8,401 bases of DNA from COE1 sp045579665 (GTDB lineage Bacteria; Bacillota; Clostridia; Lachnospirales; Lachnospiraceae), in the NCBI GenBank assembly GCA_045579665.1, contig JAZNMO010000096.1:1-8401 (forward strand). Direction: 5' to 3'. The position numbers and the translations under genes are program-made. The notes below the pieces were generated by a model, which saw nothing but the letters and a program-made list of their open reading frames with translations, ran no database searches and was not told the DNA's origin. Numbering within the stretch: position 1 is the stretch's first letter; each line of letters begins with the position of its first letter. Positions 1 to 5,302 of the stretch are shown piece by piece.

Positions 1-84
1 TCTTAAGAAATTTCCCTCACCAAACTGAAGTACTTTAATGGGTCTTGCTTTTCTTCCGGTCATGCCCGCATTTAATAATTCCAT
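1..84 (-). CDS. uxaB: Tagaturonate reductase (altronate oxidoreductase), N-terminal fragment
   Basis: Only the first 28 codons are in the window; the gene runs off the left edge. The visible protein starts MELLNAGMTGRK and reaches KVLQFGEGNFLR. The QFGEGNFLR block is the N-terminal Rossmann-fold nucleotide-binding signature of UxaB, which interconverts D-tagaturonate and D-altronate with NAD(H) in galacturonate catabolism; D-mannonate oxidoreductase of the same superfamily is the main alternative. The start at 84 is supported by AGGAGA on the minus strand at about 92-98, roughly 8 nt upstream. It diverges from the LacI-family regulator gene and has a promoter (148-176) whose start site is covered by a palindromic operator (129-142). 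The call rests on a short segment but the motif is distinctive. Confidence 0.8.
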   Translation of the reverse strand, partial: MELLNAGMTGRKARPIKVLQFGEGNFLR

Positions 85-128
85 TATCCTATTCTCCTAT
101 CCAACTCTTTGGTTTTGCTTACATAATC

Positions 129-142
129 TGTAAGCACTTACA
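129..142. promoter_or_regulatory. LacI-type or cre-like operator over the uxaB start site
   Basis: TGTAAGCACTTACA is an inverted repeat with 6-bp arms TGTAAG/CTTACA around a central CA. It begins 5 nt downstream of the predicted uxaB -10 box, so it would cover transcription position +1. Size and symmetry fit LacI-family operators. It also matches the CcpA cre consensus except for A instead of G in the central CG. The local LacI-family regulator, CcpA, or both could bind it. Confidence 0.6.
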
Positions 143-147
143 TTGTC

Positions 148-176
148 ATTTTATAATGTTTTACATAGAAAGTCAA
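148..176 (-). promoter_or_regulatory. Predicted uxaB promoter
   Basis: On the minus strand TTGACT (plus 171-176) and TAAAAT (plus 148-153) are separated by exactly 17 nt. The expected start lies near 140, inside the palindrome at 129-142, which leaves a leader of about 57 nt before the uxaB ATG. Confidence 0.6.
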
Positions 177-262
177 CTATCTTTTCAAGTAAAAAAATCC
201 GCAATTTTCAAGGTTTTAAAGATATTGAATAAATTTTTTAAACAGTTTTTTATTTTTAGGGC

Positions 263-291
263 TTGCATTTTTAAAACACTTAATGTATTCT
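263..291 (+). promoter_or_regulatory. Predicted promoter of the LacI-family regulator gene
   Basis: TTGCAT (263-268) and TATTCT (286-291) are 17 nt apart, placing transcription start near 297-298, just before the inverted repeat at 304-325. Confidence 0.45.
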
Positions 292-303
292 GTCTATGAA
301 AAC

Positions 304-325
304 AGTTACATTTTTTTATGTAACT
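304..325. repeat. Perfect inverted repeat in the regulator gene leader
   Basis: AGTTACAT (304-311) and ATGTAACT (318-325) are exact reverse complements separated by six T. The repeat lies directly after the predicted transcription start of the LacI-family gene. It could be an autoregulatory operator or a 5' UTR hairpin. Its half-sites are oriented opposite to those of the 129-142 palindrome. Confidence 0.5.
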
Positions 326-353
326 CATATCCATTCATTTACGAGGTAATTAC

Positions 354-1364
354 ATGACGATTTATGATATTTCAGAAAAGGCGGGCGTTTCCATTGCTAC
401 GGTTTCCCGCGTTTTAAATGGTAATGCGAATGTAAAACCTAAGACCAAGAAGCGTGTAATGGATGTTATTGAGGAATGCGGCTATACTCCTAATGCATTT
501 GCACGCGGACTCGGGCTGAACACTATGAATACTATCGGTATCCTTTGTGCCGATTCATCTGACCTATATTTAGCAAAGGCTGTTTACTACATAGAACAGT
601 GCCTGCGCGAGAATAATTATAATTCGATTTTATGCTGTACAGGTTATGATTTAGCTTCCAAGAAGGCATCTTTGGATTTACTTCTTTCCAAGCGCGTTGA
701 CAGCGTAATTATGGTTGGTTCTAACTTTATTGCCACCAATGACGAAGACAACAAATACATTCGCGATGCTGCCGTGCAGATACCTATTATGCTTTTGAAC
801 GCAGATTTTGATTATCCTAATGTTTATTGTACTTTATGTGATGATTACAAATCCATGTTTGAAGCAACACAGGCTCTTTTAAACCACGGCACGCAAAAGA
901 TTTTATATTTATATAATTCACAGTCATACTCCGGTATGAAGAAGCTTTCCGGTTATCAGGCAGCGATGCTGCAGTCTGATTTAACCTTTAACAAGGACTA
1001 TATGCAGTTCTATAAGGGAGAGCGTGAGGATGTGGATTCCATTGCAGAATTTTTGACCGGACTAGCTAAGAACGGTCTGAAGTTTGACAGCATCCTGGCA
1101 TCTGACGATACGCTTGCCATCGGTGCAATGAAATACGCCAAACAGAAGGATTTGTCAGTTCCTGATAATTTTTCAATCATTGGCTATAACAACTCTCTGT
1201 TAGCTTCCTGTTGTGAGCCTGCACTGACTTCAGTGGATAACCGTTTGAAGACTTTGTGTTCGCAGCTGGTTAAGACTTTAATGGGAGTTTTGACAGAAGC
1301 CGAGATGCCGCAGAAGGTTATTTTCTCCGGCGAGCTTATTAAACGAGGCACTACCAATTTTTAA
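354..1364 (+). CDS. LacI/GalR-family transcriptional regulator, probably of hexuronate catabolism
   Basis: The 336-residue product has the normal length of a full LacI-family repressor. Residues 1-48 are the helix-turn-helix (YDISEKAGVSIATVSRVLNG) followed by the hinge region with ARGL at 50-53. Residues 58-330 form the periplasmic-binding-protein-like effector domain, with the family blocks SDDTLAIGAMK (250-260), LTSVDN (291-296) and GELIKRGTT (326-334). The ATG at 354 is preceded by GAGG (343-346) at 7 nt. The gene diverges from uxaB, and a LacI-type palindrome covers the uxaB start site, so the likely role is repression of tagaturonate/altronate genes relieved by a hexuronate-derived effector. 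The effector cannot be read from sequence. The inverted repeat in its own leader may mean autoregulation. The gene ends at the strong hairpin 1398-1430. Confidence 0.92.
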   Translation: MTIYDISEKAGVSIATVSRVLNGNANVKPKTKKRVMDVIEECGYTPNAFARGLGLNTMNTIGILCADSSDLYLAKAVYYIEQCLRENNYNSILCCTGYDLASKKASLDLLLSKRVDSVIMVGSNFIATNDEDNKYIRDAAVQIPIMLLNADFDYPNVYCTLCDDYKSMFEATQALLNHGTQKILYLYNSQSYSGMKKLSGYQAAMLQSDLTFNKDYMQFYKGEREDVDSIAEFLTGLAKNGLKFDSILASDDTLAIGAMKYAKQKDLSVPDNFSIIGYNNSLLASCCEPALTSVDNRLKTLCSQLVKTLMGVLTEAEMPQKVIFSGELIKRGTTNF

Positions 1365-1397
1365 TATATAATTCTTATTATTATTTTTTCACACACT

Positions 1398-1430
1398 GAA
1401 AAGGAGACAGCTTTCACCTGTCTCCTTTTC
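1398..1430 (+). terminator. Intrinsic terminator between convergent genes
   Basis: GAAAAGGAGACAG (1398-1410) pairs perfectly with CTGTCTCCTTTTC (1418-1430) around a 7-nt loop, giving a 13-bp stem whose 3' arm ends in TTTTC. It follows the LacI-family gene by 33 nt and lies downstream of the convergent DUF3810 gene, so it may act in both directions. The A-rich 5' and U-rich 3' arms favour the plus strand. Confidence 0.75.
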
Positions 1431-1450
1431 GCTTTGTATTCATTCTGTTT

Positions 1451-2626
1451 TTAATATAGTACTCCATAATAATAATCTAACAGCAGATTCACGACCTTAT
1501 CGTACTGCTGCCTGCCCTCTTCCACGCCATTCAATTTTAGAGTCGTATCCATAAGTGTCTGTGACACCTCTTTGACCGTCTCCGTTTTAATCACTGCCTT
1601 TTCTTCCATAACCTTTTTATTCTCTTCCGTCAGAAAAATATTGTCATGAGATACTGTTTCGCTGATTCTAACATGACTAAAATACTCCTCACGATTCCGT
1701 CCTATGGACTCATAAAATTCATTATTCACATAGTTCAGAACGCTTAAATAGCCGCTATATTGCAAAAACACGTCATCCGACTGTGTACATGCCAAAAAAG
1801 CTATCATATTGGCATCATCTTCGAACAGAAAGCCCTTGGTGTGGGATAACTCGTGGCAAGCCGTAGATGGCACATTTGTTATATACATCATGGAATTCAT
1901 ATTCGCTTCTAATGAAAACGGAAAATAATATCCCAAGATACTCTGTTGGCTAAAGAATGCCGATGCAGTCAAATACTTAGGAGTTACATAAAACCCCGAC
2001 AGATGGTCATAGGTTTCACCGAGCCTTCTCATCGCTTTAACAGACTCCGCAATCAAATCTCCTTCATATACTGCCGTTCCATCTTCTGTATGTACAATCT
2101 CTTCAGCCAATCCATTACACTGTTCCACTATATAATCTCGAAGAATCGCCAGATTTTCCTTTGTATACACATTATCCTCATACGCTTGACTATCAGCAAA
2201 CACTGCCATAACCTCTTCATCATTCTGCCTGTCGCCTCTGCCGTATTTCTCCGTAAAATCCGATGCATGATAAAACACCGAACAATTTGCTGTCATCACA
2301 TACAAAACCACTAGCACAATCCATGCATAGATACCCCAAAAAGCCTTTACCGTTTTCCTATACCGGTCTCTACGAATCAGATTCCATGTCAATAAAACAA
2401 TACCAAATACTGAAAGCAAGACTGCAAGCAGCAGCATCATTTCTCCCACCGAAAAAGGCACCAGGCTTGTCAAACGTCCATAGGTATTGAGCCATATTGG
2501 TAATATATATTTGATATGCCAGTCACAAAAGGCAGGGCTAAACCATGCTACAATATTCCAAATAATTACAATTATTAGCCCCACACAATAAACTAAAAGT
2601 TTTCTACGCTTTTTCGTTCCTCTCAT
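1451..2626 (-). CDS. DUF3810 family membrane protein with an HELSH metallopeptidase-like motif
   Basis: The 391-residue protein has three N-terminal membrane segments (about 10-31, 56-82 and 97-118) and then a large domain, probably extracytoplasmic. The family hallmark is HELSHTKGFLFEDDAN (258-273): HExxH plus a downstream acidic residue, as in zinc-dependent gluzincin-like peptidases. Many family members have EAN where this one has DAN (D271), a conservative change at the putative third ligand. The function of the family is not established and no substrate can be inferred. The ATG at 2626 has AAGGAG at 2640-2645, a long 13 nt upstream, and a purine-rich GAAGAGAT immediately before it. The gene lies downstream of hflX but a hairpin at 2713-2736 separates them, so cotranscription is at best partial. 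Confidence 0.85.
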   Translation of the reverse strand: MRGTKKRRKLLVYCVGLIIVIIWNIVAWFSPAFCDWHIKYILPIWLNTYGRLTSLVPFSVGEMMLLLAVLLSVFGIVLLTWNLIRRDRYRKTVKAFWGIYAWIVLVVLYVMTANCSVFYHASDFTEKYGRGDRQNDEEVMAVFADSQAYEDNVYTKENLAILRDYIVEQCNGLAEEIVHTEDGTAVYEGDLIAESVKAMRRLGETYDHLSGFYVTPKYLTASAFFSQQSILGYYFPFSLEANMNSMMYITNVPSTACHELSHTKGFLFEDDANMIAFLACTQSDDVFLQYSGYLSVLNYVNNEFYESIGRNREEYFSHVRISETVSHDNIFLTEENKKVMEEKAVIKTETVKEVSQTLMDTTLKLNGVEEGRQQYDKVVNLLLDYYYGVLY

Positions 2627-2712
2627 ATCTCTTCTTTCGCTCCTTTTTAGTCAATCTTTAAAGCAATCTTTATCCTTCTCCACTTCACCTCAAGATTCGA
2701 CCATTAACAACA

Positions 2713-2736
2713 AAGTGCCATTTTACAATGACACTT
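2713..2736 (-). terminator. Intrinsic terminator of hflX
   Basis: On the minus strand AAGTGTCATT pairs with AATGGCACTT (one G-U pair) around a GTAA tetraloop of the GNRA type, followed by U-rich TGTTGTT. It lies 20 nt after the hflX stop codon. Confidence 0.65.
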
Positions 2737-2756
2737 CCCATAAACACTTTTTAAAT

Positions 2757-4016
2757 TTACGATAGTATAAACTCCTTAAATCTTCCCGCATCACTCAAGC
2801 GTATATTGGCACTGACATACACGCCTTCAGGACGATATTCCGTCTCATGAATCACCGCGTTTTCATTCAGATAAGATACAATATCACCTCTCTGATATGG
2901 CAGTAACAACTCGCAATCCTGATAACCACCCGATAATTTACCTGCTATCAGGCTCAACAATGCCTCAATACCATCCCTAGACTTTGCAGACATGAAAATC
3001 TTGTCCTCACCCTGTATCATTGCAAGGTGCCCCATACCGCATAAATCTGCCTTATTAAACACATAAATCATCGGAATATGGTCTGCCCCAAGCTCTCTTA
3101 ATGTATCCTTCGTCACCTGCATATAGTCAGGGTGATTCTCATCTGAATAATCAATCACCTGTAAAAGTAAATCCGCTTCTCGCACTTCTTCCAAGGTAGA
3201 ACGAAACGCCTTAATCAGATTATGCGGAAGCTTTGAAATAAATCCAACCGTATCGGACAGTAAAAACGGCGTCCTATCCGGTGGTGCTATTCTACGTACC
3301 GTGGTATCAAGAGTCGCAAAAAGCATGTCCTTTTCAAATACTCTCTTCTCCTCATCCTCTACATACTCTGCCAAAAGCATATTCATAATCGTAGACTTAC
3401 CTGCATTGGTATAACCAACCAATGCCACGCGCGGTACACCGGACTGTGCACGCTTCTTACGCTGTGTCTCTCTTTCACCGGAAATGACCTCCAGTTCACG
3501 CTTCATACTTGTCAAACGCTGTTCCAGACGTCTTCTGTCCAGCTCTATCTTCTTCTCTCCGGCACCCTTATTACTCATGGCTCCACTGGCACCACCCTGT
3601 CTCGACAACGCTTCATGCAGGCCCACAAGTCTTGGAAGCATATACTGTAATCTAGCTACCTCAACCTGCAGCTTCGCTTCTTTTGTCTTAGCTCTGGAAG
3701 AAAAAATTTCCAAAATCAAGGTAGTTCTGTCCATTACAGGCAGTTCCAGCTGATTCTGCAAATTCCTAAGCTGTGTCGGCGACAAAGCATTGTCAAATAT
3801 CACAATATCTGCCTCTAGCAAATCTGCTGCCGCTTTCACCTCTTCTACCTTACCAGGTCCTATATATGTGGCCGTATTAGCACGTTCCATATTCTGTTCG
3901 GCACGTCCTACTACCTCCATCTCACATGCCTCTGCAAGACTTGCAAGCTCCTGCATCGACAACTCAAAATTATCGCCCTCGTTTAAATTCACTCCAACTA
4001 TAAATGCTCTTTCCAT
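2757..4016 (-). CDS. hflX: GTPase HflX, ribosome-associated
   Basis: The 419-residue protein has the full HflX layout. The N-terminal HflX domain (about 1-190) includes GPGK (53-56), DRTTLILEIFSSRAKTKEAK near 96-115 and the coiled linker ending in KKIELDRRRLEQRL. The Ras-like G domain has G1 GYTNAGKST (201-209), G2 TLDTT (235-239), G3 DTVGF (255-259), G4 NKAD (321-324) and G5 SAK (343-345). HflX binds 50S subunits and splits stalled 70S ribosomes after heat or antibiotic stress. The ATG at 4016 follows AGAGGTG (plus 4021-4027) by 4 nt. A 230-nt leader upstream carries a strong promoter, a short uORF and an intrinsic terminator, which suggests attenuation control. It is followed by its own terminator at 2713-2736. 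Confidence 0.97.
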   Translation of the reverse strand: MERAFIVGVNLNEGDNFELSMQELASLAEACEMEVVGRAEQNMERANTATYIGPGKVEEVKAAADLLEADIVIFDNALSPTQLRNLQNQLELPVMDRTTLILEIFSSRAKTKEAKLQVEVARLQYMLPRLVGLHEALSRQGGASGAMSNKGAGEKKIELDRRRLEQRLTSMKRELEVISGERETQRKKRAQSGVPRVALVGYTNAGKSTIMNMLLAEYVEDEEKRVFEKDMLFATLDTTVRRIAPPDRTPFLLSDTVGFISKLPHNLIKAFRSTLEEVREADLLLQVIDYSDENHPDYMQVTKDTLRELGADHIPMIYVFNKADLCGMGHLAMIQGEDKIFMSAKSRDGIEALLSLIAGKLSGGYQDCELLLPYQRGDIVSYLNENAVIHETEYRPEGVYVSANIRLSDAGRFKEFILS

Positions 4017-4096
4017 ACGTCACCTCTGCGTTAATCTCTCTATCTTGATAATAGTATACCCATGCTTTATATGCAAATATAAAATAGAAAACGCAC

Positions 4097-4167
4097 TAAA
4101 AAAGAAGCCTGGGAGAATCTGACAGCAAGAATTGGGAGGATACCGTCAGAAATAGGCTTCTTTTTTA
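4097..4167 (-). terminator. Strong two-part terminator inside the hflX leader
   Basis: TAAAAAAGAAGCCT on one side pairs perfectly with AGGCTTCTTTTTTA on the other (plus arms 4097-4110 and 4154-4167, 14 bp). An asymmetric internal loop (7 and 3 nt) leads to a second 6-bp stem TCTGAC/GTCAGA (4118-4123/4145-4150) with a 21-nt apical loop. The 3' arm ends in six U on either strand. No plus-strand gene ends here, because hflX starts to its left. On the minus strand it stands between a strong promoter and hflX, where it would stop transcription before the gene. Confidence 0.75.
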
Positions 4168-4221
4168 AGGATTACTATATTGAAAAAGAGTTAAGTGAAA
4201 AGCATTTGTTAAAATGCTCAT
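4165..4221 (-). CDS. Candidate leader peptide uORF of hflX (18 aa)
   Basis: The small ORF encodes MSILTNAFHLTLFQYSNP and stops at TAA (plus 4165-4167), which is the base of the terminator's 5' arm. A ribosome paused at or near that stop would cover the arm and stop the terminator from forming. The ORF starts about 24 nt after the predicted transcription start. There is no clear Shine-Dalgarno sequence and the ATG overlaps hairpin H1, which weakens the case. An in-frame GTG six codons upstream would give a nearly leaderless 24-codon version. It shows no obvious arrest motif. The support is position, not homology. Confidence 0.4.
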   Translation of the reverse strand: MSILTNAFHLTLFQYSNP

Positions 4222-4251
4222 TCGCGATTGAGTTATCACGAATCTATATAT

Positions 4252-4280
4252 AATATACCAAATTGTCAGACTATTGTCAA
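4252..4280 (-). promoter_or_regulatory. Near-consensus promoter for the hflX leader
   Basis: On the minus strand TTGACA (plus 4275-4280) and TATATT (plus 4252-4257) are exactly 17 nt apart. The predicted start near 4244-4245 puts hairpin H1 at the very 5' end of the RNA. This is one of the best promoter matches in the window and the first gene it faces is hflX. Confidence 0.72.
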
Positions 4281-4325
4281 ATAATTTTCAGAATTTTCCA
4301 AAATATTTTTACAATTCATTTTTTA

Positions 4326-4354
4326 TTGACTTTTTCCCAAGAATATGGTTAAAT
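4326..4354 (+). promoter_or_regulatory. Predicted tRNA-Pro promoter
   Basis: TTGACT (4326-4331) and TTAAAT (4349-4354) are 17 nt apart, placing the start about 5 nt before the mature tRNA. It is back to back with the hflX leader promoter. Confidence 0.55.
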
Positions 4355-4365
4355 ATCCTTTGTCG

Positions 4366-4440
4366 CGGGGTGTGGCTCAGTTTGGTTAGAGCGCCGTCTT
4401 AGGGAGGCGGAGGCCGCAAGTTCGAATCTTGTCACTCCGA
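4366..4440 (+). tRNA. tRNA-Pro (anticodon AGG)
   Basis: The 75-nt cloverleaf folds completely: acceptor CGGGGTG/CACTCCG with discriminator A4440; D stem GCTC/GAGC; anticodon stem CCGTC/GGCGG with loop TTAGGGA and anticodon AGG at 4401-4403; 5-nt variable loop; T stem GCAAG/CTTGT with loop TTCGAAT. AGG reads CCU proline codons. The C1-G72 pair and A73 agree with bacterial tRNA-Pro identity. A34 in a proline tRNA is uncommon, as most bacteria use TGG, and it may be edited to inosine. CCA is not encoded; TTA follows. It has its own promoter and a terminator at 4458-4491. Confidence 0.95.
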
Positions 4441-4457
4441 TTACTTTTTATAGTGAG

Positions 4458-4491
4458 AAATAGCGTAAAACTCTAGGGTTTTACGCTATTT
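4458..4491 (+). terminator. Intrinsic terminator of tRNA-Pro
   Basis: AAATAGCGTAAAAC (4458-4471) pairs perfectly with GTTTTACGCTATTT (4478-4491) around a 6-nt loop, giving 14 bp with a U-rich end, 17 nt after the tRNA. Confidence 0.8.
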
Positions 4492-4996
4492 TTGCGTTTA
4501 GGGGTAAATACCAAAAGGCAGCTGGGGAACTGAAACCATTTCATCCTCTACTAGAAGTCTTTTCAATATATATGAAGCATTCTTAACCTTTGGCATTCCC
4601 GTATGATAACCATAAATACTTTCGTCTATTATTGAACAAATTTTCCTAATAATTGTCCCATTGAATCGTATCCTCACAAATTGCATATTTCTTATGTTTG
4701 AATTACATCAAATCCTTAAAATGCTCTCCCCATGCACTCATTAATAGTTTTTGAATACTCTTATCCACAGCCTCCCTATGCTTGGGTTGAATTTTCCCTT
4801 TAAAACACTCCTAGGTAACAATCCATTATCCGGGGCTAGAAATACAATGTCGCAATCTTTCATCGTTGCATTGTATTCTCATGCCATCTATTTCTATATC
4901 CGGCTTCAACCGTGGCAGGTTCTAATAGCCGTTCATAATAGCATGTGCCATACTTAAGCAACTACAAACTTTCTAATTGCTTATCAGAACGCTCTT
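4492..4996. other. Gene-free stretch with broken minus-strand ORF pieces
   Basis: No intact recognisable gene is present in these 505 nt. On the minus strand several short protein-like pieces occur in different frames. One starts MAHAIMNGY at 4951, hits TAG at 4922-4924 and continues 31 codons (NLPRLKPDIEIDGMRIQCND and on) to TAA at 4826-4828. Another frame reads FKGKIQPKHREAVDKSIQKL and stops near 4708. A 62-codon ORF at 4498-4686 (MQFVRIRFNGTIIRKICSII at its start) has no good ribosome site. None was recognised. They may be a decayed gene behind the VbhA-like antitoxin, or chance ORFs. Confidence 0.35.
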
Positions 4997-5188
4997 CTAC
5001 TCCAGATACTCCAACCTATCAATTCTAGCTTCCATTTCCTCCAACAAAATCTTTCCCTCTATATAATCTTCTAACACACTCTTAAATCCTTCGTCAGGAC
5101 CATTGGTAGCACTTACCACGATAGCCAATGCCTTTTCTACACTTTTTCTTCGCTTTTCGCATGCCACAATATATTCCTCATCTAGCAT
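4997..5188 (-). CDS. VbhA-like antitoxin family protein, orphan
   Basis: The 63-residue protein (MLDEEYIVACEKRRKSVEKA at its start) matches the pattern of VbhA-type antitoxins: an N-terminal helix with EKRRKSVEKALA, a short turn, and a C-terminal helix DYIEGKILLEEMEARI (41-56). Such proteins block Fic AMP-transferase toxins with an [S/T]xxxE[G/N] motif. Here the aligned positions read V25...N29-G30, so the inhibitory Ser/Thr and Glu are both absent. The start at 5188 is fixed by GGAGG (plus 5196-5200) 7 nt upstream; the same frame opens at 5245 but those extra residues lack a ribosome site. No Fic motif (HPFxxGNGR) is found downstream, where only broken ORFs occur. The family call is by eye. 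It follows the HEPN gene in the same direction. Confidence 0.6.
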   Translation of the reverse strand: MLDEEYIVACEKRRKSVEKALAIVVSATNGPDEGFKSVLEDYIEGKILLEEMEARIDRLEYLE

Positions 5189-5234
5189 TACATATCCTCC
5201 GCTCCACAATAATCGGATAACACTATACAAAATT

Positions 5235-5266
5235 AGGCATATCAAGTATTTCTACCCAATATGCCT
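5235..5266 (-). terminator. Possible terminator hairpin after the MNT-HEPN pair
   Basis: AGGCATAT (5235-5242) and ATATGCCT (5259-5266) are exact reverse complements with a 16-nt loop. On the minus strand the stem is followed by AATTTTG, a weak U tract. It lies 36 nt after the HEPN stop codon and upstream of the VbhA-like gene, so it may only partly stop read-through. Confidence 0.4.
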
Positions 5267-5302
5267 TAAATCTCAAACATCAAACAGGCACGTTCAAAAG
5301 AA

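Larger units (their letters stand above)
4017..4245 (-). promoter_or_regulatory. hflX 5' leader, candidate translation-dependent attenuator
   Basis: From the predicted start near 4245 the RNA has, in order: hairpin H1 beginning at about +2 (arms plus 4235-4243 and 4220-4228, 9 bp with one G-U, 6-nt loop); hairpin H2 (AGCATTT arms 4212-4218/4201-4207, 4-nt loop) inside a small ORF; a U-rich stretch (TCTTTTT, 4183-4189) able to pair with AAAAAGA in the terminator 5' arm (4159-4165); the terminator 4097-4167; and about 80 nt to the hflX ATG. No T-box AGGGTGG sequence or recognised riboswitch core was found. In Listeria the hflX paralogue hflXr is reported to be controlled by an antibiotic-responsive leader attenuator, so the context fits. 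The regulatory role here is inferred from layout alone. Confidence 0.55.

Noticed and set aside
45..299. 84-codon plus-strand ORF across the uxaB-LacI intergenic region
   Set aside because: It overlaps the uxaB start, both promoters and the operator, has low-complexity AT-driven composition and no ribosome site.
2652..2672. Tandem CAATCTTTA repeat, 12-bp period, before the DUF3810 gene
   Set aside because: Two copies of a 9-nt AT-rich word with no clear promoter or operator relation; probably chance.
2688..2702. Partial copy of the tRNA-Pro 3' part (TCGAATCTTG on the minus strand) as an attachment site
   Set aside because: The match is only about 10 nt, lies in the core region on the other side of the tRNA, and does not extend to the CACTCCGA end.
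3484..4122. Plus-strand ORFs opposite hflX
   Set aside because: Ser/Ala-rich shadow frames of a clearly coding minus-strand gene.
4068..4167. Plus-strand small RNA from a TTGATA-17-TATATG promoter (4045-4073) ending at the 4154-4166 T tract
   Set aside because: Possible, since the hairpin is symmetric, but the minus-strand promoter is much closer to consensus and places the structure in the hflX leader with a fitting uORF. The plus version was kept only as an alternative.
4017..4245. T-box or metabolite riboswitch upstream of hflX
   Set aside because: No T-box AGGGTGG core, no specifier-loop layout and no recognised riboswitch core; the gene is not a metabolic or aminoacyl-tRNA gene.
4741..4863. 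40-codon minus-strand ORF (MKDCDIVFLAPDNGLL at its start)
   Set aside because: No ribosome site and no recognised family; one of several competing frames in a degenerate stretch.
4751..4957. 68-codon plus-strand ORF
   Set aside because: No ribosome site or recognisable motif, and opposite to the minus-strand fragments.
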